A DNA stretch of 64,000 nucleotides from contig JAVBXL010000022.1 of the NCBI GenBank assembly GCA_030824575.1, positions 1-64,000 on the forward strand. The letters run 5' to 3'. Positions 26,368 through 34,725 of this stretch are shown here, one piece after another; position 1 is the first letter of the stretch; each line of letters opens with the position of its first letter. Made by a program: the position numbers and the translations under genes. A model generated the notes under the pieces. The model made no database searches and was not told where the DNA came from. It saw nothing but the letters and a program-made list of their open reading frames with translations. The DNA comes from a bacterium. GTDB lineage: Bacteria; Pseudomonadota; Alphaproteobacteria; Sphingomonadales; Sphingomonadaceae.

Positions 26368-27144
26368 ATGCGCATCGCCACCTTCAACATCAACGGCATC
26401 AAGGCGCGCTTGCCCCGCCTGCTGGAATGGCTGGGCGAAACGCAGCCCGACATCGCCTGCCTTCAGGAAATCAAGACCAGCGACGAAACCTTCCCGGTCA
26501 AGGATATCGAGGCGGCCGGTTACGGCGTGATCTGGCACGGGCAGAAGGGGTTCAACGGCGTCGCCATCCTGGCGCGGGGCGAAACCCCGGTCGAGGTGCG
26601 CCGCGGCCTGGAGGGCGAGCCGGAAGACGAGCATAGTCGCTATCTGGAAGCCAATGTGAAGGGCGTGCGCGTCGCGTCCATCTACCTGCCTAACGGCAAT
26701 CCGCAGCCCGGCCCCAAATTCGATTACAAATTGCGCTGGATGAAGCGCCTGCGCGACCGCGCGACGCAAATCTGGGCGGAGGAAATCCCCGCGATCCTGG
26801 CGGGCGATTATAATGTCATCCCGCGTGACGTGGATACCTTCTCGGTCAAGGCGATGCAGGACGACGCGCTGATGCAGCCGGAAAGCCGCGAGGCCTATCG
26901 CCGGCTGCTGGGCGACGGCTGGACAGATGCGCTGCTGACCCGCCATCCCGCAGGCGGCGTGTGGACCTTCTGGGACTATCAGGCGAACAGCTGGCCGCGC
27001 GACGCGGGCTTTCGCATCGATCATCTGCTGCTCAGCCCCGCCGCCGCCGACCGCCTGGTCGATGCGCAGGTCGACAAGGAATTTCGCGGCCGGGAAAAGG
27101 CCAGCGACCACGCGCCGACCTGGGTCGAATTGCGCGCCGAATAA
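26368..27144 (+). CDS. xthA: Exodeoxyribonuclease III
   Basis: 258 residues. AP endonuclease / 3'-5' exonuclease for DNA repair. Motifs NINGIKARL, CLQEIKT (catalytic Glu), LAGDYNVIPRDVD and the terminal SDHAPTWVEL (catalytic His) are all present. ATG at 26368 starts the family homology (MRIATFNINGI); the frame open further upstream runs into the inverted repeat. Confidence 0.95.
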   Translation: MRIATFNINGIKARLPRLLEWLGETQPDIACLQEIKTSDETFPVKDIEAAGYGVIWHGQKGFNGVAILARGETPVEVRRGLEGEPEDEHSRYLEANVKGVRVASIYLPNGNPQPGPKFDYKLRWMKRLRDRATQIWAEEIPAILAGDYNVIPRDVDTFSVKAMQDDALMQPESREAYRRLLGDGWTDALLTRHPAGGVWTFWDYQANSWPRDAGFRIDHLLLSPAAADRLVDAQVDKEFRGREKASDHAPTWVELRAE

Positions 27145-27187
27145 TTACCCGGATAATATTGACTCAATTAAATCCGGGTAATAATAG
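27144..27187 (+). promoter_or_regulatory. Promoter with flanking inverted repeat upstream of the DUF2239 gene
   Basis: Perfect dyad ATTACCCGGAT (27144-27154) / ATCCGGGTAAT (27172-27182) around TTGACT (27159-27164); with a 17-nt spacer TAATAG (27182-27187) gives a plausible promoter. The left arm begins at the last base of xthA. The layout looks like an operator bracketing the -35 box. Regulator unknown. Confidence 0.6.
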
Positions 27188-27208
27188 CCGTACCGAAGGA
27201 GATTCGGT

Positions 27209-27727
27209 ATGGAACGCACTTTGACGGCTTTTTCAGGTGATCTGTGGATCGCCACTGGCGACGAAGCGGAGGTGCGGGAGGCTTTACGCGCCCTGGGGGA
27301 CGATGCGCAGGCCGTCCTGCTGTTCGACGACGCCACCGGCCGTCAGGTCGATATCGACCTGCGCGCCGGATCGGCAGACGCGCCACGGGGCAGGGGCCGT
27401 CCGAAGCTGGGCGTGCAGCCGCGCGAGATCACGCTATTGCCGCGTCATTGGGACTGGCTCGCTACCCAGTCGGGCGGCGCATCCGCCACCGTGCGGCGAC
27501 TGGTGGACGCGGCGCGCAAGGCCGACCCGGACAAGCCCAGCCCGCGGGCCGCCATGGACGCGGCCTATCATTTCATGACGGCGATAGCGGGTGACCGGCC
27601 GGGCTATGAAGCGGCGATCCGAGCGCTCTATGCAAAGGACGAACAACTGTTCAACTCGCTGTCTCAGGACTGGCCATCAGGCATTCGCGACCACGCCCGC
27701 GCGCTGGCGGGACCGGCGTTCCTGTAG
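27209..27727 (+). CDS. DUF2239 family protein
   Basis: 172 residues. Matches the DUF2239 pattern: TAFSGDLWIATGD at the N-terminus, GRGRPKLGVQPREITLLPRHWDWLA in the middle and a C-terminal helical part ending FNSLSQDWPSGIRDHARAL. GRPKLG and VQPREITLLPRHWDWL are reminiscent of DNA-associated small proteins, but function is unknown. Preceded by a strong Shine-Dalgarno GAAGGAGAT and a promoter with a dyad operator. Confidence 0.88.
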   Translation: MERTLTAFSGDLWIATGDEAEVREALRALGDDAQAVLLFDDATGRQVDIDLRAGSADAPRGRGRPKLGVQPREITLLPRHWDWLATQSGGASATVRRLVDAARKADPDKPSPRAAMDAAYHFMTAIAGDRPGYEAAIRALYAKDEQLFNSLSQDWPSGIRDHARALAGPAFL

Positions 27728-27737
27728 GCCTTCCAAA

Positions 27738-27809
27738 CCGTCGGGCTGAGCCTGTCGAAGCCATGGTCTTTTTTAAGAAACGGCGCTTCGACAGGCTCAG
27801 GGCGAACGG
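27738..27809. repeat. REP-like dispersed inverted repeat, copy 2
   Basis: Left arm CCGTCGGGCTGAGCC...CTGTCGAAGC, right arm GCTTCGACAGGCTCAGGG with CGAACGG, around an AT-rich loop. Between convergent DUF2239 and lipid kinase genes, so it may act as a two-way terminator as well. Confidence 0.8.
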
Positions 27810-27828
27810 ATGTAGGCTGTATAGAAAC

Positions 27829-28797
27829 CTAAGCCGCCAGTCGCAGGAACGGCACCGGCTGGGTCGATCGCAGCACGATCGGCTTGCCCTCCGACGCTTC
27901 GAACAATTCGCCGTCCAGGATGACGCTGCTGCGGTCGCCCTCGATACGGATGGTGTCGCCCTGTTCCAGATGGATGCCCTGCATCTTGTGCTTGCCGACC
28001 CGCTTGAACAGGCTGGCCCATACCAGCCGCAGCAAGGATGGCAGATTCTGGTCCACCGCCATCAGTTTCATATTGCCGCTGCGGCTGTCACCGGGGTCCA
28101 CGCCCAGCAGCAGCCGTTCCAATGTGGTCACGATCAGCACGGCGAAGCGCCCGACCAACTGGCCGTCGCGAATCAGGGAAATCCGCACCGGATTGCCCGA
28201 TGGCGGCAGAAACTTGGCGCTGATGCCAAACAGCAGCGAAAAGACCACCGCCAGTGCGGTGATGACATGGCTCAGGCCATTGGACAGGCCCAGCGGATAG
28301 ATCTGGTTGCGGCAATAGAGCATATAGTCGGCGAGGCCCGCGCCGCCCAGGAACATGCCGAGCACCGGACGGCTGCCGACCGCGCCGTCGGACAAGGCGA
28401 TCAGTTCGCGCGCGACGACATGATCGTCCACGCCCGCCTTGGCGATGGCCACGATCCGCTCCAGCGCCTTGATCGGGTCGCCATGGATGCCCAGGTCCAG
28501 GGCGATCAGGTTGGTCTTGCCATTGGGCAGCACCGCGATCGGCGGCACCCGGCCCTTGAAATGCTCACCCTGATAGAGTTCGGTCAGCGATGCCTGCACC
28601 GTCCCGTCGCCGCCGTTGATGACGATGACGACCGGATCGACGCGGGCGATCGTCTGGAACGCCCGGCCGATCTGATCGACCTGCTCCACTTCATAATGGA
28701 AGATGTCGGGGTTGCTGGCGCAATAGCTGCGCACGAGGGGAAGGGTCTGCCGGTTGCCCGTGGACTTCGGATTGGACAGGAGCGCGACGCAGACCAT
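27829..28797 (-). CDS. Diacylglycerol/lipid kinase family protein
   Basis: 322 residues. DAGK catalytic domain with the hallmark NGGDGTVQASLTEL and the PNGKTNLIALDLGI motif that binds ATP and lipid (the usual GTAND replaced by GKTNL). It probably phosphorylates a diacylglycerol or a related lipid at the inner membrane. Second gene after DUF2141, with a 9-nt gap. The replaced GTxNxxA motif (PNGKTNLIA) hints at an altered substrate. Confidence 0.85.
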   Translation of the reverse strand: MVCVALLSNPKSTGNRQTLPLVRSYCASNPDIFHYEVEQVDQIGRAFQTIARVDPVVIVINGGDGTVQASLTELYQGEHFKGRVPPIAVLPNGKTNLIALDLGIHGDPIKALERIVAIAKAGVDDHVVARELIALSDGAVGSRPVLGMFLGGAGLADYMLYCRNQIYPLGLSNGLSHVITALAVVFSLLFGISAKFLPPSGNPVRISLIRDGQLVGRFAVLIVTTLERLLLGVDPGDSRSGNMKLMAVDQNLPSLLRLVWASLFKRVGKHKMQGIHLEQGDTIRIEGDRSSVILDGELFEASEGKPIVLRSTQPVPFLRLAA

Positions 28798-28806
28798 GGC
28801 TTTGGA

Positions 28807-29301
28807 TCACATATATTTGAGGTTGATCGTGATTTTCGTCACGCCCGGTCCAACATGGAAGGCCGCCTTCTCCACGCCTGGTTTTCCCAGGTTGAAGATG
28901 CTGATCGATGGATTGTTGGAAAATCCACCGCCGTCGCGCGAAATATCCGTCTTGCCATTGCCGTCGCGGTCATGCCGCACGGCGATGCCATATTCGCCTG
29001 CCTTGGGCACCGGGACGCAAAAGCGCATCGCGCCATTGGCCGGCCGTACCGCCGTGTCGATGCGGTTGATCCATTCACCCTTGGCCAGCCAAGCGGCCCT
29101 GGTGGCGGGATAGGATTGAACGCGCACCTTGCCGGTGGCGGCGGTGAAACCGCGCACATCGACCAGCACGGCCGGGCCTTTGGCGCTGCTCTCGCACCGC
29201 CCCAGATCGTTCGCGATTTCCTCGCCATGGGCCATGGCCGGGACCGCCGCGATCATCGCTGCACCCGCCATCACACCCATTGCAACTTTTACCATGACCA
29301 T
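28807..29301 (-). CDS. DUF2141 family periplasmic protein
   Basis: 164 residues from the ATG at 29301 (AGGAG 4 nt before it). Sec signal MVMVKVAMGVMAGAAMIAAVPAMA. The mature beta-rich domain has VDVRGFTAATGKVRVQSYPA, a middle FCVPVPKAGEYGIAVRHDRDGNGKTD and FSNNPSIS, as in DUF2141. The DRDGNGKTD loop looks like a calcium-binding site. Leads the pair with the lipid kinase. Function unknown. Confidence 0.85.
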   Translation of the reverse strand: MVMVKVAMGVMAGAAMIAAVPAMAHGEEIANDLGRCESSAKGPAVLVDVRGFTAATGKVRVQSYPATRAAWLAKGEWINRIDTAVRPANGAMRFCVPVPKAGEYGIAVRHDRDGNGKTDISRDGGGFSNNPSISIFNLGKPGVEKAAFHVGPGVTKITINLKYM

Positions 29302-29430
29302 CAGACTCCTGGAAGCTATAGCCGCCGATATGGACCGGCGGACAAACCCCTGTTCGCCCCGCTTTTTACCTGACTCGCATATGAGATGGGTTTGCGGCCA
29401 AAACATGGTGATGGGACGACGACTTAGAGA

Positions 29431-30639
29431 ATGCTGACCGCCACCGACCGTTATCTCGCCCGCCTGATCGCGGTGCCCATGCTGGGTACGCTTGTGATCG
29501 CCGCGATGCTGCTGGTGCTCGACAAGATGCTCAGCCTGTTCGATTTCGTCGCGGCGGAAGGAGGGCCAGTCAGCGTCGTGTGGCGGATGCTCGCGAATAT
29601 GCTGCCCGAATATCTCTCGCTCGGCATCCCGATCGGCCTGATGCTCGGCATCCTGCTCGCCTTCCGCAAGCTGGCCCTGTCGTCGGAACTGGACGTGATG
29701 CGCGCGGTCGGCCTGTCCTACGGACGGCTGCTGCGCGTTCCCTATATGTACGCCATTGCGCTGGCGCTGCTCAATTTCGGGATCGTCGGTTTCGTTCAGC
29801 CGCTCTCGCGCCACGCCTATGAAGCGCTGCGATTCGAACTGCGATCGGGCGCGCTCGGCGCGTCGATCAAGGTCGGCGAGTTCACCAACCTGGGCAAGCG
29901 CATGACCCTGCGGATCGAGCGCAGCCTAGACGAAGGCCGCAATCTCCAGGGCATCTTCGTCCGCGCGGTGAGCCGCGATGGCCAGTCGGTCGCGGTCACG
30001 GCGGCGCAGGGCACGTTCCTGGCCACCGACGATCCCGACGTCATCATCTTCCGCCTGCGCAACGGCGTGCTGGTGAACGACGCGCCCAAGTACAAGACGC
30101 CGCGCATCCTCTCCTTCTCCAGCCATGACCTGCCGATCGACCTGCCGCAGATCGAAAATTTCCGTGGCCGCGACGTCGACAGGGAAAAGACGATTCCCGA
30201 ATTGATGGTGATCGGCAAAAATCCCGCCACGCCGGAAAAATTGAAGGATGAAGTGCGCGCCAATTTCCATTTCCGCATGGTCGAGGTGGTGTTCATGTTC
30301 CTGCTGCCGCTCGCCGCGCTGGCGTTCGCCATCCCGCCCAAGCGATCGACCTCGGCGCTCGGCGTCTTCCTCTCGATCGTGTTCATCGTCACCTATCATA
30401 AGGTGAACCAATATGGCGAAGGCATCGGCGCATTGGGGAAAGTGGACCCGATCATCGCGTTGTGGGGGCCTTTCCTGCTCGCGTCGGGTCTGGTGCTGTG
30501 GATGTATCATGTGATCGCCAACCGACCCGGCGGCCAGCCGATCGGCGCACTGGAAGTGGCCTTCTCCAAGCTTGGCAAGCAGATCGTCCGGCTGCTGCGC
30601 TTCGGGCGGCGACGTCCCGTTGCGCAAGGAGCGGCCTGA
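29431..30639 (+). CDS. lptF: LPS export ABC transporter permease LptF
   Basis: 402 residues, YjgP/YjgQ family. N-terminal helices (about 8-120 and 280-380 flank a large periplasmic jellyroll domain), as expected for the LptB2FG machine that pulls LPS from the inner membrane. LGIPIGLMLGILLAFRKL and the coupling-helix region are typical. The start ATG at 29431 is the first codon after AGAGA; it is followed 3 nt after its stop by lptG. Confidence 0.93.
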   Translation: MLTATDRYLARLIAVPMLGTLVIAAMLLVLDKMLSLFDFVAAEGGPVSVVWRMLANMLPEYLSLGIPIGLMLGILLAFRKLALSSELDVMRAVGLSYGRLLRVPYMYAIALALLNFGIVGFVQPLSRHAYEALRFELRSGALGASIKVGEFTNLGKRMTLRIERSLDEGRNLQGIFVRAVSRDGQSVAVTAAQGTFLATDDPDVIIFRLRNGVLVNDAPKYKTPRILSFSSHDLPIDLPQIENFRGRDVDREKTIPELMVIGKNPATPEKLKDEVRANFHFRMVEVVFMFLLPLAALAFAIPPKRSTSALGVFLSIVFIVTYHKVNQYGEGIGALGKVDPIIALWGPFLLASGLVLWMYHVIANRPGGQPIGALEVAFSKLGKQIVRLLRFGRRRPVAQGAA

Positions 30640-30642
30640 CCC

Positions 30643-31743
30643 ATGCAGTTCAATTTCTTCCCGTCGCGTCAGATCAGCTGGTATATGGCGCGCCTGTTCC
30701 TGACCCGGACCTTCGCCGTGCTGATGCTGCTGGTGGTCGTCCTCCAGACGCTCGACCTGCTGGGCAATTCGGGTGACGTATTGTCCTATCCCGGCAATGG
30801 CGACCCGGAACTATGGCATTATGTCGGCCTGCGCGCGCCGCAGATCGTCGCGCGCTTCCTGCCATTCTCCGTGCTGCTGGGTACGCTGGTCATGCTGGCG
30901 ACGCTCAACCAGAATAGCGAAATCATCTCGATGAAGGCGGCGGGCCTGTCCGCGCACCAGATACTCGCCCCGTTGATCGCTACGGCGCTCGGCGTATCGG
31001 TCATCAGCTTCGTCTTCAACGAACGGATCGTCGCCCGCTCGACCGCGGCGCTCAGCGCCTGGCAGGCGGTCGATTATGGCCCGATCCCGCGCGACAGCGG
31101 GGTCAAGAGCAACCCCTGGGTGCGTGACGGCAACAATCTGGTCAACGCCGCCATCGTCGCGGGGCGCGGCAATGAAGTGCAACTGCGCAAGGTACAGATC
31201 TACAATCGCATCAACAACAGCCTGACGACCATCGTCCAGGCACCCAAGGGCCGTTACGACGCCGCCAGCAAAAGCTGGCTGCTGGAAGGCGCGCGCCAGT
31301 TCGATGTAGCGCGCGGCACGGTCCGCAATGTCGGCACCGTCCGCTTCGGCCGCGACATCCGCCCGGACCAGTTCACCTTGGCGAAGGTCGATCCCGACGC
31401 GCTGACCTTCCACGAACTGGAAGCAGCGATCTCCGACCTGCATGACGCTGGCCGTCCCACCGCGGAGTTGGAGGGTAGTTTGTGGCACAAATTGTCGGGT
31501 CCGCTCTCCGCGTTGCTGATGCCGATCCTGGGATCGGTCGCGGCGTTCGGTCTGGCGCGATCGGGCCAATTGTTCATGCGGGCGGTGCTGGGCATGGCGC
31601 TCGGCTTTGCTTATTTCGTCGCCGACAATTTCTCGCTCGCGATGGGCAGCCTTGGTGCCTATCCGCCGGTGCTCGCCGCCTGGGCGCCGTTCTTCCTGTT
31701 CCTGCTGGTCGGCGAGACGGTGCTTTTCCGAACGGAAGAATAG
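30643..31743 (+). CDS. lptG: LPS export ABC transporter permease LptG
   Basis: 366 residues, partner of LptF in the same operon. N-terminal helices, central beta-jellyroll (about 135-270) and C-terminal helices with GPLSALLMPILGSVAAFGLARSG. Acts in the inner membrane with LptB, not encoded here. The gene ends before an intrinsic terminator. Confidence 0.93.
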   Translation: MQFNFFPSRQISWYMARLFLTRTFAVLMLLVVVLQTLDLLGNSGDVLSYPGNGDPELWHYVGLRAPQIVARFLPFSVLLGTLVMLATLNQNSEIISMKAAGLSAHQILAPLIATALGVSVISFVFNERIVARSTAALSAWQAVDYGPIPRDSGVKSNPWVRDGNNLVNAAIVAGRGNEVQLRKVQIYNRINNSLTTIVQAPKGRYDAASKSWLLEGARQFDVARGTVRNVGTVRFGRDIRPDQFTLAKVDPDALTFHELEAAISDLHDAGRPTAELEGSLWHKLSGPLSALLMPILGSVAAFGLARSGQLFMRAVLGMALGFAYFVADNFSLAMGSLGAYPPVLAAWAPFFLFLLVGETVLFRTEE

Positions 31744-31754
31744 AGAGAAATAAA

Positions 31755-31791
31755 AAGGCCCCGGCGACCAAGGGACGTCGCACGGGGCCTT
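31755..31791 (+). terminator. Intrinsic terminator after lptG
   Basis: Nested stem AAGGCCCCG / CGGGGCCTT with an inner GCGAC / GTCGC; an A-run precedes it on the + strand. Lies 11 nt after the lptG stop and can also serve sppA transcription from the other side. Confidence 0.8.
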
Positions 31792-31914
31792 CCAGAGGGG
31801 GCGTTCCGATCCTCATAGGGGGAGGGAAAGAGACCGGAACAACCTCGATATAGGTCGGGTGAAATCAGGTTTCAACAGGCAACTGAAATAATATGTAGGC
31901 CTGTTCCCAGCCTC

Positions 31915-33798
31915 TTACCGCCACAACCTGGCAAGCGTCGCCAGCAGGCCAGCCTCATCCGCGCCGTTGCCCGCTCTTGGAGCGCCATAGCCGCGACATT
32001 CCAGGCAGTCGGCGCGGACGCCTGCGCCCATGACCAGCGCCCTGACGTCCGACACCGCCTGCGTCGCCCAGCCGCGCTGGATCAGCGCCTGGCGCGCGAG
32101 CATGTCGCGCGAGGCGCTGGCGTCGCCCTGTTCGCGGTCGGCGATCGACTGGACGAAGGCGGCGAAGCTGTCGGGCTGCTTTTCGATATAATAGGCTTTC
32201 GCCTTGGCGGGATCGAGTTTCGCCCGGCGCGCGGCTTCGGCGATGGCGTCCTCTAGCCCGCCGAACCGATCCACCAGGCCGATCTGGCGCGCGGTGCCAC
32301 CGTCCCAGACGCGGCCCTGCGCGATGGCGTCGATCGCTTGCGGAGACTTTTTGCGTGATCGCGCGACGAGGCCCACGAAGCGGCGGTAGATATCCTCGAC
32401 GCCCAGTTGCATGATCTGGTCGAATTCCGGCGTGGTGCCACCTGCGACGTCGGGCTGGCCGGACAGTGGCGTGGTGCGCACGCCGTCGGTGGTGACACCG
32501 ATCTTCGCCAGCGTCCCTTCGAAGCTGGGCAAGATGCCAAACACGCCGATTGATCCGGTGATCGTGTCCGGCTCTGCGAAGATGACGTCGGCCGGGGTCG
32601 ATACCCAGTAGCCGCCGCTGGCCGCGACATTGGCCATGGAAACGACCACGGGCAGCCCATCAGCCTTGGCCTTCAGGATCGCGCCGCGGATCTTCTCCGA
32701 AGCCATGACGGAGCCGCCGGGCGAATCGACGCGCACGACGAGCGCCTTCAATTCCTTTTCATCGAGCGCGGTCAGCAGCAGGTCGGATATGGTGTCGCCC
32801 GCCGCCGTGCCGGGACCGGCTTCGCCATCGACAATGTCGCCTGCGATGGTCAGCACGCCGATCTGGCCGTCATTGGCGGGTTTATGCGCTTTCACATAGG
32901 CGGCTAGGTCAATCGTGGCGAAACTGCCCGCCTTGGCGCTGGCCGCTTCGCCTGCGATTCGGGCGACATGTTCGCCGAAGGCGGCTTCGTCGCCCAGCTT
33001 GTCGACCAACCCGTTGGCCAGCGCTGCCTTGCCCATGTCGCCCCCGACCGCCTGCGCGGCGGCCAGCGGGTTGGCGGCATAGGCGGCGATCTTCGCCTTG
33101 GGCCGCGCTTTCGCGACATCGTCCTGCCAGTTCTGCCACAGCGCCCCGGCCAGCGCCTGGTTCGCCTGCTTCGCTTCGGGCGATTGTTCGGTGCGGGTGA
33201 AGGGTTCGACGAAGCTCTTGTAGGTGCCGACGCGATAGACATGGGTGTTGATGCCCAGCCTGTCGATCAGCCCCTTATAATAAAGGTTCGATCCGCCCCG
33301 ACCCATGATCGCGACGCCGCCCAGCGGGTCGCTCCACACTTCGCTGGCATGGGCGGCGATCTGGTAGCCATCATCACTATAGAGAGTGGCATAGGCCAGC
33401 ACCGGCTTTTTAGCGGCGCGCACCGCGTCCAGCGCCTTGCCCACGCGCGCCATCGCGACCTGACCGCCGCCCATGAAACCGTCAACGTTCAGCACGACCG
33501 CCTTGACCTTGTCGTCGCCCTTGGCTGCGTCGAGCGCGGCGACGATGTCGGATAGGCGATATTCCTTCGCGTCCGGGCCGGAGCCGGAAAGCAGGGCCAT
33601 CGCGCCGACTTGCGCGGGCTGCTCGACGATGCTGCCGTCCAGGTCGAGCAGCAGAGCGCCCGACGATACTGTCTTGCCGGGCTTTGGCGAGTAGGAAAGG
33701 GCGGCATAAAGCGCACCGAAGAAGAGCAGCAGGAAGAGGAGGACGAGGCCGTCCTTGATCGCGACCAATATGCGCCAGGCGCCCTTCACAAATGCCAA
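31915..33798 (-). CDS. sppA: Signal peptide peptidase SppA (67K type)
   Basis: 627 residues. One N-terminal membrane helix (about 14-36), then two tandem S49 domains in the periplasm. The Lys general base lies in GTYKSFVEP of the first domain and the Ser nucleophile in the second, in DSPGGSVMASEKI...NVAASGGYW. It degrades signal peptide remnants in the membrane. Monocistronic, divergent from gpmA across 152 bases. Confidence 0.93.
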   Translation of the reverse strand: MAFVKGAWRILVAIKDGLVLLFLLLFFGALYAALSYSPKPGKTVSSGALLLDLDGSIVEQPAQVGAMALLSGSGPDAKEYRLSDIVAALDAAKGDDKVKAVVLNVDGFMGGGQVAMARVGKALDAVRAAKKPVLAYATLYSDDGYQIAAHASEVWSDPLGGVAIMGRGGSNLYYKGLIDRLGINTHVYRVGTYKSFVEPFTRTEQSPEAKQANQALAGALWQNWQDDVAKARPKAKIAAYAANPLAAAQAVGGDMGKAALANGLVDKLGDEAAFGEHVARIAGEAASAKAGSFATIDLAAYVKAHKPANDGQIGVLTIAGDIVDGEAGPGTAAGDTISDLLLTALDEKELKALVVRVDSPGGSVMASEKIRGAILKAKADGLPVVVSMANVAASGGYWVSTPADVIFAEPDTITGSIGVFGILPSFEGTLAKIGVTTDGVRTTPLSGQPDVAGGTTPEFDQIMQLGVEDIYRRFVGLVARSRKKSPQAIDAIAQGRVWDGGTARQIGLVDRFGGLEDAIAEAARRAKLDPAKAKAYYIEKQPDSFAAFVQSIADREQGDASASRDMLARQALIQRGWATQAVSDVRALVMGAGVRADCLECRGYGAPRAGNGADEAGLLATLARLWR

Positions 33799-33950
33799 TT
33801 GCTGCTCCTGTTGTTATACCCTGCCGGGCTATCGTAACGCCGCGCCGACTGCAATGTGGGGGGCGTAGATGGGGCGACAAGCTTGCGCGCGCGATTTAGC
33901 GCGTTATGGGAAGGCGATCATTCGCCGTTATCGTGCAGGAGACGCGCCCA

Positions 33951-34637
33951 ATGCCCACTCTCGTCCTCATCCGCCATGGCCAGTCGTCGTGGAACCTGGA
34001 AAACCGCTTCACCGGATGGTGGGACGTGGACGTGACCGAGAAGGGCGCGGAAGAAGCGCGAGCCGCCGGTCGCCTGATGGCGGAGAAGGGGCTGGATTTC
34101 GACCAATGCTATACCAGTTTCCAAACCCGCGCGATCAAGACGCTCAATCTGGCGCTGGAGGAAATGGGGCGGCTGTGGCTTCCGGTCGAAAAGGACTGGC
34201 GCCTGAACGAGCGCCATTATGGCGGCCTGACCGGCCTAAACAAGGCGGAGACAGCGGCCAAGCATGGCGACGACCAGGTCAAGATCTGGCGCCGCAGCTT
34301 CGACATTCCGCCGCCGGTGCTGGAAGCGGGCAGCGAATTCGACCTGTCGACGGACCGCCGCTATGCCGGCATCGCCATCCCCTCGACCGAAAGCCTGAAG
34401 GACACGATCGCGCGCGTTCTGCCCTATTGGGAGGCAACGATCGCGCCCGACCTGAAGGCGGGCAAGCGCGTGCTGATTTCCGCGCACGGCAATTCGCTCC
34501 GCGCGCTGGTCAAGCATCTGTCCAACATCCCCGACGACGAGATCACCCATCTGGAAATCCCGACCGGCCAGCCGATCGTCTATGAACTGGCGGACGATCT
34601 GAGCGCGACCGATCGCTATTATCTGTCGGAACGCTAA
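33951..34637 (+). CDS. gpmA: 2,3-bisphosphoglycerate-dependent phosphoglycerate mutase
   Basis: 228 residues. Histidine-phosphatase fold with the phospho-His motif [18 protein letters not shown], catalytic region [12 protein letters not shown] and [12 protein letters not shown]. Interconverts 3- and 2-phosphoglycerate. The ATG at 33951 begins family homology; a longer frame to 33906 is open but unsupported. Followed by an intrinsic terminator that faces the convergent TonB receptor gene. Confidence 0.95.
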   Translation: MPTLVLIRHGQSSWNLENRFTGWWDVDVTEKGAEEARAAGRLMAEKGLDFDQCYTSFQTRAIKTLNLALEEMGRLWLPVEKDWRLNERHYGGLTGLNKAETAAKHGDDQVKIWRRSFDIPPPVLEAGSEFDLSTDRRYAGIAIPSTESLKDTIARVLPYWEATIAPDLKAGKRVLISAHGNSLRALVKHLSNIPDDEITHLEIPTGQPIVYELADDLSATDRYYLSER

Positions 34638-34672
34638 GCCGTTCAGCAGACCGCAGCTGCCGGGAAGATGAT

Positions 34673-34709
34673 AAAAAGGCGCCCTTCCTGTCGGAAGAGC
34701 GCCTTTTTT
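34673..34709. terminator. Intrinsic terminator between gpmA and the TonB receptor gene
   Basis: AAAAAGGCGC ... GCGCCTTTTT stem with an inner TTCC-TGTC-GGAA hairpin; A/T runs on both sides make it suitable for both directions. Confidence 0.88.
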
Positions 34710-34725
34710 CATGTCTGTTATCGGT

